In this document: positions 12,297-25,400 of the stretch, in pieces
How the letters are laid out: the number at the start of each line of letters is the position of its first letter
Numbering within the stretch: position 1 is the first letter of the stretch
Source: Sthenelais limicola
Taxonomy: Eukaryota > Annelida > Polychaeta > Phyllodocida > Sigalionidae
Direction: 5' to 3'
NCBI GenBank assembly: GCA_942159475.1
Contig: OW804100.1
Location: 5,472,127-5,536,126, forward strand
Length of the DNA stretch: 64,000 nt
The notes under the pieces: model-generated
The model's input: only the letters and a program-made list of their open reading frames with translations
Told to the model about the DNA's origin: nothing
The model's database searches: none
Program-made: the position numbers and the translations under genes

Positions 12297-12394
12297 GAGA
12301 TTATTAATTCTACATTCATATGGCGAGGGTGAGCTCCGGGTGCTGATGATAGCTGAGGGTGAGCTCTTACTGTCACGGAAAATAAATTCACTTA

Positions 12395-12490
12395 CCAATA
12401 TATAATAAAGATTTTTATTCAAGTAAATCAGATCAGTTACATGAAATGGACAGGAGCCTCTGCGAACAGATCTTCCTGGTCCGCCTATCA
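12395..12490. repeat. AGATCTTCC repeat, copy 2
   Basis: Second copy of the motif at 11200-11290, 53385-53475 and 63215-63312 (GATTTTTATTCAAGTAAATC, then GAACAGATCTTCC). Confidence 0.5.
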
Positions 12491-13188
12491 GCTACTCCAA
12501 TCGCCAGAATGATGAAATAGAATAACGAAGCACCACTTCTGGATACAATAATCATCAAGTGTTAAAGCCAATACAGCACCAACTTACGATGAACACTCAT
12601 CTGTAACATGTTTAATCTAATGGTTAACTTATTGTTGAAATATAAGTGTCAACTTCTATTGAACTATGTCCACAAGACTTGTCTCAACGGTAATGTCCTT
12701 CTTGGTTATGTCCTCTATTGGCTTCAAGAAGCGCATAATGGAAAGCTGGAAACGACCACATAAGTATTGTTCACTATATACTATTTCAGGTTTCCATCAG
12801 ATAAATGGTTTGATATGTCAACGAGGCAAGATGCATATATCTTGTATGACAGAACATTATTTTTTAAAGATGTTCCTAGAAAGTTCCATAGAACCTAAAC
12901 TGTTATTTATCGTATTGAAGAATATAGTAGACCACACAGACAGTGGACCACGCCACCTGTCATTCAAACAACACACTACAGTGCTGCCATCTGTAGATAT
13001 ATTTCACAAGCATAAAATAATTATTTGGCATTCATTGCATATTTGGATAATTAATTAACTATTAGTGGCAGAACATGTAAAGAGTGTGGTATATAATTAA
13101 AGTTATTCATTAAAACTCGCATTTAAAACATAATTTTATCCCTAAACCTATCTCAGTCGCCAAGCATTATAGCCAATATATACTACAT
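12491..13188. other. No supported gene
   Basis: An uninterrupted 130-codon plus-strand frame lies at 12666-13058, but it shows no recognisable domain, no codon pattern typical of a gene and no splice context. I treat it as chance in AT-rich DNA. Confidence 0.4.
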
Positions 13189-13345
13189 GGGTCAGATTTT
13201 CAGAAAATGTACAATTGGCAGGTCTACACATTTAGGAAATTCTCCTAAATTAGGCTGAAAAATGAAGAATACCGGGTATATCTGAGTATATTTAGTATCG
13301 CATTGATTTAAAGTATCAGTTGTGTTATGTTAAACTGCACTAGCC
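13189..13345 (-). mobile_element. MITE family 1, truncated
   Basis: Begins with intact GGGTCAGATTTTCAGAAAAT but stops in mid-element after TTATGTTAAACTGCAC. It lies just upstream of the first exon of copy 1. Confidence 0.8.
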
Positions 13346-13475
13346 TAGGTTTGCCAATTGAATGATTGAATGATTCATGTGCAGGTGGCAGCACACTAGC
13401 GTGGAGCGTCTCTATATTACCCCTGGTGCAGGCTTACACCTGCTTTTCCCCACCCAAGCGGCAGCTGGAGCAGAT

Positions 13476-16400
13476 ATGGGCGATACAAAACTCTCCATCG
13501 ATGTAGAGACGAGGTGAGTGATCTCTCCAACAACCTTGTGACCGATTTTAGCAATATTTTAGCTGAATTTATTTACTCGAGGCAGCAACCATTGCAAAGT
13601 TTTGACTGTCAACCATATGTGTTTCAGGGAAATGAGTGACAAGTCGCAAAAATTATATTTTTCAAAATGTTTCTTTTACAATATTTCGTTTTTGAAAAGT
13701 TCTGATTTTTGCCGGGTTTAGCGCCCTTAGTCATATAAATGTACATGTCAAATCTCAGGACAGTGCATTACATATATCCGTGCATTGCTAAGGTGATCTT
13801 ATGGAGTTTATTTAGGTAATTTACTCGTAAATGTCCACCAAGAAATATTCCAAACCCTTCTTAAAAATAGAATAACATGTTGTAAATTGTTGTCATTCTT
13901 ATAGATCAATGCATTTATTATCGATTATTTTGGATAAGTCGGGAATAGATCTCCCCACAATCGGGAGCCTTCTCAGTCCCTTGTAAACCTAATACAGTGG
14001 AACCCCGCTAATAAGACGACACTTGGGACTGACGATTTCTGGTCGCACTATAGAGGGGTGGTCGCATTAGAGGGGTTCTAAGGTTGGGGGGCAGGGGGGG
14101 GGGGGGGGGGGCACCAGGAGTGGGTATTGAAGCTTTTCTAAATTGATGATAGCAACATGATGTTCTTCACAATATTATTTAGTAGACACATTTTCCGTTA
14201 TAAATGTCATATAATTTAAAGAATTATTTAAAGTTTTTAAAACTTGTAGTTTAAAGATGATATAAACAAGACGTCAGAGAAGTGATAAATGAACTTTATA
14301 AATAGGGTAATAATGTTCAAATCCTGTCTGACATGCTTCATGAATACAGTTTAATTAATTAATTAATTAATTAATTAAGATATGATACTCTACTTATCCA
14401 ACATTGTTTGATTATGTCTACCAGTGCGGACTGACCGTACAAGGCGCGGTTCAACCCACTCGTTAGTTGACCTGTATGTACTTACCTGACATTGTTTGAT
14501 TATGTCTACTAGTGCGGACTGACCGTACAAGGCGCGGTTCAACCCACTCGTTAGTTAACCTGTATAATCATATACTTACCTGACATTGTTTGATTATGTC
14601 TACCAGTGCGGACTGACCGTACAAGGCGCGGTTTAATGCCTTAAAGAAGAAAGTCTCCGTCCTGCATCCGGATACAGAATTCTCCTGCGTCAATGGGCGG
14701 AAAGGTAAGAGAACATACATGTGCAAACACAAGGTCTGGCAAGTAATACTATTTGTGTACAATCAGTATAGATGCTAATGTTGAATTTCAATGACACCCA
14801 TCTTTAAAAATTTCATTCGGTTCGAGTGATATTTGGAGGGTTCATGTATGCTTTTGAAGATGGATGCCGTTTCCCCCTCCCTACCCCCCCCCCCCCCCCC
14901 CACCATGAGTTATTTCAGATGCCTCACCATATTACCACAATACAGTTTCAGAATAAAATAGAATCTATTTTGAATGAAATATTTATAAATAATGAAAGTT
15001 ATAATGACAAACACCATGCCTGTAATAAAGACAATTTGAGGATAATGTTTTGCTTCAGGATGGTTTAATAGGATACAGACGTTTCAGTGTTAACTTGCAT
15101 GACTCCTTCTTCAGGGTATATTGTATATATTTATAACTCTAACACATCTCTCCACAACTGAGTCAAAGTAAGTCTACGTGGGTCAGATTTTCAGAAAATG
15201 TACAATTGGCAGCTCTAGACATTTAGTAAATCCTGCTAAATTAGGCTACAATTTGGTCAATACTAGGTAAATTCGAGTATATTCGGTATTGCATTGATTC
15301 TAGCAATTTGTTTGGTTAGGTTGAACTGCATTTTGAACTTTATTTTCGTCTGAAATTTGAGTTATTTGAGAAAATTGGTGAAAGTGAATTGTACATTTTC
15401 TGACGATCTGACCCACATGCACTCAGACGGTTGCAATCCATGTCCAATCTTCTGGCGACTTCACCCACATGGATGAGGGACATGGACACCTATACAATAG
15501 GTGCAGACCACTCATGTGTCTCATCTCTAGATCTGCTTAGGTAAAGCATTATATAAATCACTCACCTATTTCTATTGGTTAGAAGAGCGCCATTTTGTGG
15601 CGATCATGGCAGCTTTGGAGGAGTCAATGGAAAATACTTTATACAAAGAGCTTCTTACCCTAAAAGAGGGACCAAAATAGTTCTTTCTTCCACCTCTCAA
15701 AGTTTATTTAGTGCCTTATTATAGCCCCAGATGGCGGGACTCCTGATTTCTGCTTTGGTTTAAAAGGGATATGATGGGAAGTAGACTTGTGCAAGTCTTT
15801 GATTCGTTTTTTAAAAAAAAAACATACATACATTCTCATATTAGAGTCACTACGGCCTCGACTGAGGAATCAAACCTCTGTGTACCTCCAGTGATGGCCC
15901 AAACATCAGTAAATGCGCTCATTGAGTTGGGCAGAGGGACTTAATGCTAGTCTAGATGGGAAGGTTAAAATATACATATGGGTCCTTAGTCGTTGGAGAA
16001 ACAAGAATAAGAGTAGAAAAATAAAGCTTCGTGTTAAAAATTGTATATAGTATATAGAGACATTGGCTATTTTACCTTTGGTTTTGTTTGATTAGGGAGA
16101 GGATAGTGGGAGCTGCAGTTGGGTCAGATTTCCAGGAAATGTACAATTATAGCAGCTGTACACATTTAGTTCTGCCAAATTAGGCTACAATTTGGCCAAT
16201 ACTGAGTAAATTCGAGAATATTCGGCATTGCGTTGATTCTAGCAATGTGTTTGGTTAGGTTGAACTGTATTTTGAACTTTATTTTCGTCTTAAATTAGGG
16301 TTATTTGAGAAGATTGGCGAAGTTGAATTGTACATTTTCTCAAAATCTGACCCATTTACAATACATCCTAACTGCAGCAAAGCTCACTTGTCCGTGACTT

Positions 16401-19400
16401 TGATGCGGACTGTAGTACCAAGTGTCCCCTTCAGAGACACACTCTAACACACTAATTGTTTAATGCCATCTACCATTGAAGGAATAAAGGCATCACAATA
16501 CTAATGGCCAGATAAAGGGTTGGGATATATATATATATAATATACCCATGCATAAAGAGATGACTATATGAAAGGAAACCATAATGGATGCCAGAAATAG
16601 AAGGGAATCCCTTGACTCTCAGTATATATTAATTCCTTAATCAGTCATTGCTAGGTGCAATTGCTTGAATATGGGTCAGATTGTCAGAAAATGTACAATT
16701 CGCCTTCACCAATCTTCTCAAATAAACCAAATTTCAGACGAAAATAAAGTTCAAAATACAGTCCAACCTGGTCAAACAGATTGCTAGAATCAATGCAATG
16801 CCGAATATACTCGAATTTACCCTGTATTGACCGAATTGCAGCGTAATTTAGCACAATTTACTAAAAGTGTACAGCTGCCAATTGTATATTTTCTGAAAAG
16901 CTGGCCCATAGGCCACAGGAGCGGGGTACTGGAAACCTTCATATCTTCATGATATATATAAAAAAACTTGTTGTATAGCAGCAGGAAGTATTATAAGATA
17001 GGCATTTTAATTGACCCTATCTTTATCAAAATTAAGCAATGCTGAATGTGCATAAGCGCCTCGAAACCCTACAGGTGTAGCAGTTCTAATGTACCCCCCA
17101 TCAGATGTACCCCCCGGTATAACTAACCTAGGTCTAATGTACCGGGGGTACATTTGACCTAGGTCCAATGTACCCCCGGGGGTACTTTAGACCTAGGTTG
17201 GATATACCCCCTCCAGTTTTAATGTACCCCCGGGGGTAAAATAGACCTAGGTCAAATGTACCCCCACCAGGTTCAAAGTACCCCAAAGGGGGGAACTAAA
17301 CCTAGGTCTAATATGCCCCAAATATTTTATAATAACCTAGTACTGATCGAAACATTAATTCTTTAAATTATGACAATAAAAGTAATAGTACATACCTAAT
17401 AGTCAGAACTGAATACATTTTAGTAATGAATTATTGTGATCTGAGAAAAGTATTTAATTCAGGATATGAATTACACAGAGTTCTGTTCTCATCACATCCT
17501 GTAGCATTTTATCAGATTATTGACATAATATTATAATAGTGACAATTCTACTTATAGGCATTACATAGAGCAAAAATCGTAAATTCCAATTTACAATAGT
17601 CCAATTCAATTTTAGATGTGGGGTTGTTGCATAATCTTAATTTGAGGCAAGTAATGGAATCAATAGAATTTACAAAATTCAAGATTATCAAAGAAACAAA
17701 GGGGGGTAATTTGAACCTAGAGGGGGTCATTTAAACCTGAGGTCTAAATTACCGGGGGGGGTACATTAGATCGGGGGGTAATTTAGAACTGTTACACCGG
17801 TACGTATACCACACTGGGACACTTGTACCTCATGCCCCGTCCAGAAATCAACCCAGAAAAAAAATATTAATCGCATCACTGTGAGATTTGAAGCTAGAGG
17901 GATAGAACGCATGTCACACTGATGTTTTTGGTTTTTGAGATATGAGTCGGAGTGTCGCTCAAAGATAACCAGATGAATGAGATTGGTTTGCACCGAGTTT
18001 TATTTAACTCAGAATCACAAAAGGACAAATCAACAGGTTACAGCTTGAAATGAACAACAGAGGTGTCTTAGTCTACGAGTCCGAGTCCGTAGTTTCAAGC
18101 GCAGACCGGATCTCCTTACGGGGCAGTTGTATGCCTCGCCTACCGTCCACAGTGTCATACCAATATTTCCGCATGTTAATCTAAATATTCAATGACGTAA
18201 TATTGTATAACATTGCATAATAAGGTATAACCTTATTAACATGATTATGATTATGAATATGTACCTCAGTACATGAATATGAATATTAATGTATCAGTTA
18301 TAATCTAGGTCATCTTGCTATGTCTAGTCAAGCATGGCTACCTCTACACCTGTCCAGGTGTGCCACATTACGTAATCAGTATACACTAATTAATACTCAG
18401 ACCGGCCACATGGTGGCCCGGTCCTCAACCACCATTGGTCCACGTGACCACATGTAATACCACCTGCTATTGGCGACAGACCACGTGACCTAATGTAACC
18501 CCAACGGTCACTGGCTAACCATAAGGCACACCTGGACCCCTGCTGATATATAACCATGTCGTAGACAATAAAAGTTAGTTCTCTGATATTCTTTGAATAT
18601 ACTTCTGCCTCCTGGATTGATTACTTATTAGCATATAGATATGCGCTAGCTCTACCACCGTACAAGTAAGCATATCAAATGGTCGAGAACCCATTACTAT
18701 AACATCCTGGATAAGCAGAAAGTTTTAAGAAACAAGACCATCCAAATCAAGGAATATATTCCAAAGAAACGCAAAGACAAGAAACAAAAGGAAATGCAGC
18801 AAGAAGTCAGAGAACAGTTGGAACAGATAATCCAAGACCGCCTGGCAGAACATGACCGGGCGCGGCAGGAGGACTTAGGAGAACGAGTCCAAGCCGCAGT
18901 AGACGCTGCACGAGCGGGACAAGGTGGCGATGGAGGCGCACCCCAACCCCCGCAGAACCACAGGATCCAAGTCGTCATGCCTCCAGCTAATGAAGAGGCA
19001 CAACAAGCAGAGGCTCAAAGACATGAACATTTCGCCGAAGCACTTGTGGCACTCAGAGCTCAGGACCCGAACCTGAGAAAACCAGAGGTATTTAGACATC
19101 CAACATGTACAGTGACGACCAGATCTTTTCTTGATGCGTATGAACACTATATTAACCTCGCATATGATAACAATCCCGCCATGCTACCCAGATATTTGTC
19201 GACATACGTGGACGGGAGAGCAAAGCAATGGCTAGATAGATATGTGAGAACGGCACATGTGAACAGAAACGATTACCTGGCTACATGTAGAGCCATGATT
19301 GCACATTTTGCCGCGGATGAACGTAAACTAAGGATAACTGGCGTGAGAAAACAGAGAAAGGATGAATCTGTGGAGTCATACTCAGCAGAACTAAGAGATA

Positions 19401-22400
19401 TCGTCCACGCCAGAGGATTAAACGAGGAATCCTCCATTGAAAAATTAGTAGAAGGACTAAGGGGCGAGATTGGGAAAGTAGTGTTAGCCCAAACCCCAAT
19501 TACCTTCGACGCAGCAGTAATAATGGCAAAGACAGCCGAGGCCAGCATACAGAAACCTGCCTTAATAGACTCAGCAGATATTTCAAGCATAGTAGCAAGC
19601 TCATGCAGTGCGTTAACAAAACTAGCAGACGAGCAATTTAAAGTATTAAGCGAACAAATTAAAGCGGTAAGGACCGCACAAGAGGAAAAACCAAAGCCAG
19701 AAGCCACAGAGACAGTCCAAGAGATCGGCGGCCACCGAGGAGGTGGACGCGGCAGAGGACGCGGTCGCGGCCGGGGCCGAGGAAAATGGAACGGCAACGG
19801 CAGAGGACGCGGCGGCTGGAAGAACAAAGGAAACGGCAACAATAACAACTGGGACAACAATGGGTGGAATAACGGTAATGGTCAGTACAACCAGAACCAA
19901 GGAAATTGGCAACAAAACTCAGGATATAACCAATTCCCCCAGCAATACTACCAAGCTCCACAGTTTGACCATCAAATGATGGCAGATTTCCAAGCTTTCC
20001 AAGCCTTCCAGAATAGCAGGAGGCAGGGAAACGGCAACCACACGTCGCACTAGGGCCAATTCGGCGTGTCCAAGGTCCCCTCGGGCAGGGACAAACCCTA
20101 AATGAACATTTCAACGACAACCTGGAAAGTCCAACGATATTGAGAAAGAAACTGTTATACGATGTGAATGCGGAAGAATCACATCTACACGAACACATAT
20201 TTACTACCAACACTGGGAAAACCATAGATGAGGAAGCTCGGATCGTTCTACAACCAAAATCTGAATTAGGTGAGACAATTCCTATTACTGCTGCTATAAA
20301 AAATGGTTGTTTAGAAGTATTCGCTTACAATTATGGTATCCAAGCTCTTATTGATACTGGCGCATCAATCTCCGCCATTAGAGGTAAATTACTAGAAAAG
20401 TTCAAAGAGCGAGGACAGGTTGACATTACAAAGGTTCGTTGGAAAATATATATGGCAGACAGTGCCGTGGTACATGTTAAAAAGGTCGCAAAAATAACCT
20501 TCATGCTACAAGGTCAAACATTTAGCCATAATTTTGCAGTTATGCCAACCTTAAACCGTCCCATGATATTAGGTGTAGATTTCTTCCGAAAACATAAAGC
20601 CCACATCATTTTTGAGGAAGATCCTTCCGAAATGTACAAACCAGTTAGGGCCACAAGGTCAATAACTATTCCCCCACACTGTGAATTTGCGTTAACAGGT
20701 GAAATAACAACTTTAAATGATATTGATCATGAGGGAATAGTAGATAATATGGCAAGACGCGTGGATGTCCCCTTCTTAGTACAAAGAAGCGTGGTAATAC
20801 CGAATGGGCGCAATAGACATCCAGTAGTACTATTAAATACAGGGGCATCCCCATACAAAATCGACAAAGGTCAAATTGTAGCAGTATTTTCTAGATCAGA
20901 CCCAACAGATTTTGTTCCTTTACCCGATAAAACAGATACTCAGGTTACAGGTAGAATAACAGAACTGTCCCACATGGACACATCCTTCGATACTAACAGT
21001 GATTTTTCTTGCAGCGATACCTCATCCGAGGAGGAAAGGTACATTAGCAATTACAATGAAGTTCACATTTATTCAGAGGAAAATGTTAAACCTAACCAGA
21101 TATTGAGTGAAGTAGGGAAAGGTAAACTGAAGGCATTACTAACAGAATACAACGACGTTTTTGTTGGCCAAGATAACAAATTGGGTCTATCTAAATTATA
21201 CGAGCATTCCCTGCACTTAAAAGAGGGCACAGTCCCTTGCCACATGCTTCCTTTCCGCACCACATTAGATAAAGCAAAAAAGTTTGACAAAGTGTGTGAG
21301 CAGATGGAAAGTCAGGGAATAATCGAAGAAACAAATACAGGACCATGGTCAAGCAGGTCCTTCATGGTTCAAAAGTCAGGAGGAGGCATGAGAGTCGTCA
21401 CAGATTTCAGATATCTTAACGCCCACCTAATAAATCAAGCACTAATATCACCTAGAGCAGATGAGTCCATAGAGTACGTTGGCGACTTACAACCAACCAT
21501 ATTTTCAAAACTAGACTGTCAACAAGGGTTTTTTCAAATCCCACTCAGGGAAGAGGACAGAGATAAAACTAGTTTTTGCTCCTACAGCAAGAAATACAGG
21601 TATAAGGTACTACCAATGGGACTTAAAACATCCCCACAAGCTTTCTGTGCTCTAGTGACCATGATTCTTAAGAAACTTAGGTACAAATGTGCGATTCCAT
21701 ATCTGGACGACCTCCTAATTTTGTCCCGCAGTGAGGAAGATCATTTCAGAGACCTCAGAAACGTGTTTCAGGCGCTGAGAGAGGGTGATCTAAAACTGAA
21801 GAAATCTAAATGTGAGTACTTTCTCGACCGCATCAATTTCCTTGGGATGGTGATAACTCCTAAAGGAGTCCAACCATGCCCCAGCAAGATCGAGGCATTA
21901 AAATCTTTCCCCAGACCCAAAACTGTAACTCAGGTCAGGTCGTTTAATGGGTTATGCCAGTTCTTCAAGAGGTTCATAAAAGATTTCAGCCAGATTATCA
22001 AACCACTGTATGAATTAACAAAAGCTGGTAACAAATTCAAATGGGATAAACATTGTGAGAATTCATTTAATTCCATGAAAAATTCGATATGCCAAGACGC
22101 CCTCCTACACTTCCCCAACTTCAACAAAGAATTCATTTTAAGTACAGATGCAAGTTCCACATCTGTCGGTTCTGTCCTATCTCAGCTAGATAATGAGGGT
22201 GTGCTGAGACCAGTAGCCTTTGCAGGTCGGTGCCTTCGTAAACACGAGGTCAACTATAATACAACGGAAAGGGAACTACTAGCGATTGTGTACTCCGTGC
22301 AACATTTCAGGCACTATTTGGAGAACAGACACTTCCAGCTATACACTGACCATGCAGCCCTCATCCCACTCTTGACGAATAAGCAAAATAAAAATAGAAT

Positions 22401-25400
22401 GGCTAGGTGGGCCCTAGAAATCCAGCAATATTCGTTTACAATTCAACACGTCAAGGGGAAAGAAAACACAGTAGCTGATGTTCTTTCTCGAAGAGAATAT
22501 AAGATAGAACCACCCATGACTGACCCCCCACCCCCACCTAAGAGGATAAGGGTCGCGACAAGAGTCGCATTCGAATCAGAAACTAATCAGGCTCATTTCA
22601 CTCTATCAGAGCCCCCAAACTCAATTATGAAACATAAAAGTCTAAAGAAAGGTATCTTGAAACAGGAGTCTACACATCACTTTTATTGTAACTGTGAGGT
22701 AGATTTCTGTCAACAATTCCCCAACAACGACTTTAATCCCATCTCAGACTCAAAAATAGGAGAAAAGATAAGACCAATTTCCCTATCAATGAGTACTGAA
22801 GAGAGTACCGAGGAAGTCTCCCAGATGACAACTAGATCGTCAAGACAAACCTCCCCCGAGGAGAAAGGCTTATTTGATCAAGCCCACTCCCAATTCGAGT
22901 CAATTGCAGATACCTTAAAACATATACCAGACTTCCATTTCTCTCTAAGCAATTTGAAGAGATCTCAGAGGTCAACTCCATATATCAAAGGCCTCATCGA
23001 TTACTTGGAAAAAGAGGAACTTCCCCCTGATGAAAAAATCAGTAGGTTCATACTAAATAATAACAAACACTATTTAGTACTCCAAAATGTACTCTTCCAC
23101 TTCTCAATCGAAGCTTGGAAGAAGTTTGGCTCCCTACAACTACAAATAGTTATCCCAGATGATATGATTGAAAACACACTGGAACTATTTCATGATAGTC
23201 CAATATCAGCACACGTAGGTGAAATAAAAATGTTAGCCGCCATGTTGCCCAAAGTACATTGGCGATACATGAACAGAGATGTTAAAAGATATGTGTCTAC
23301 ATGCGACCTATGCTTGAAGGCTAAAAAGCTACGCAGGACACAGAAATCACCAATGACTATCAGGGAGCCCACCACAAAACCATTCGAGAGGGTATGCATA
23401 GATGCTATAGGACCACTCCCCACAACAAAGAAGGGATACAAATACATCCATGTTATTTTAGATTTCCATAGCAAGTTCTGCATTACCTTCCCAACTGAAT
23501 CAATTGACGCAGCTAGTGCAATAGACGGTGTCATAGAACACCTAATATGTAAACACGGCGTGCCAACTAGTATCCAGTCGGACAACGGCACTAGCTACTC
23601 AGGAAAAAATTTTGGAAACATATGCAAAAAGCTCAACATGAAGCAGATATTCTCCTCCCCCTGGAGACCCAAATCCAATGGCCAGGTGGAAAGATATAAT
23701 TCATCCCTAAATACTGCCCTCCGGGCATTCGCAATGAAAAAGCAGGAATCATGGGACCTATATCTTCCACAAATAACATTCGCCCTAAACACAACGCAAA
23801 ATCAAACCACTGGGTACAGCCCGTACTTTCTCTTACACGGAAGACAACCCAGGAACTTAATGGACGCAACATTAAGCACAAATACAGAGCCGACAACTCT
23901 TATAAAATCAGTCATAGACATGGTCACGGCTCAAGATCATTCCTTTAATCAGGCAGCCAAAAGGACCAAAACCACGCAAATTAAGACCAAAGCTAGACAC
24001 GATGCAAACGCAACATACTCACAAATATGCGTCTCAGACATAGTGTACATACACGTACCAAACTTGCTACAGAAGCATACATCTAAGAAACTCCAACAAG
24101 TTTTTATGGGACCATATTTAGTATGTAAATACAAATCAAACTTTAGTGTCATTCTCAGGGACATTAAATCTGGGAAAATCCTAACTAAATCAATACATGT
24201 TGACCGCCTAAAAAAGGTGCAAAACTTGAAAAACAATCAATTCGCTTACAGACTACTACAACACACCCCAGACAAACTAAGGAAAGATTGGAACATCAAA
24301 GCAGGTACAATTACGCCAAAACAAAAGATCATTTCCCCAGTACCACATATAATCCCTAAACAAAGCCACTCTAAGCTTAAGCGCAGACACTAAGTCTAGC
24401 GCATGAAACATATGGTACATTCAACAAAGGACTGCGAATCCAAACGGCCAAGCCCCAGATAAACATTCCAATTAACAATTATCGTTCATTTTAATGCAGA
24501 CTGACATCAATCTAACCGGTATAGACACGCAATTGCCAATAAGGGTCATTATCCGAAGTAAAGCTCAATTCCCATTGTCATAATCCTAAGAACCCAAGCT
24601 GTCACCAGACAGGCCAACCCACAAACAATAAAGGGTGAGAGAAGCTACTGACACTAATCGCGATAAGCGTCAGGAGGAGACACACTCGCTGGCGAGGCGT
24701 CAACACCTCAAAGCAGAACCCACCCCCATAGACCTGAAGCTTATCACAAGAAAGCTTGCTTGCTTGCAACTGTCATAGACACGTAGACATAGCCAACCTA
24801 CGGTCCCGTCGTTAGGGGCAAACATTTAAGCAAGCTTAAAAACCCACACCACCCATCATTCGAAAATATTACCTCAAGGAGCACAGGACAGTGACACAGA
24901 GCAATTCGCCAAATTACGGTCTATTACCGGCCATAGATACGATTGACAAGGTATATGCATCATTTACTTACTTCTACCATTCTTACCCGTTTACAGATTA
25001 ATACATCTTGAAATTGTGCCTATATTGTGAAGATAGAAAGCGACATAACCGCTAATTAGCATAAGAGCAACTATACAAATCATGAAATTATGTTCTGCCA
25101 GATAGGCAGCCACAAACGCTACAATTACTTAGGCATGGGTATATTATCTTTATTACAGATGTTATTCGTAACAGTCTTCTTAGCCATCTACACGTTAGTA
25201 GGCGCAGGAAACCCTATACTTCGACAGAATGTGGGCATTCTATTCGAACCCCTACCAGCCCCACTGGTAAACGGCCACGACTACTCGGAGATAATATTCG
25301 CAGTCCCCTACAATATCCCACAAATTCCCCCTACAGCTATAAATTACACCCAGGAGATCAGGAGATTCTCCAGTAGATTGGATATGGAAAACACGGAGGA

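Noticed and set aside
12666..13058. 130-codon open frame
   Set aside because: No domain, no splice or promoter context; expected by chance in AT-rich DNA of this length.
19273..20225. Long minus-strand frames opposite element A gag
   Set aside because: Antisense shadows of the RG-rich coding sequence.
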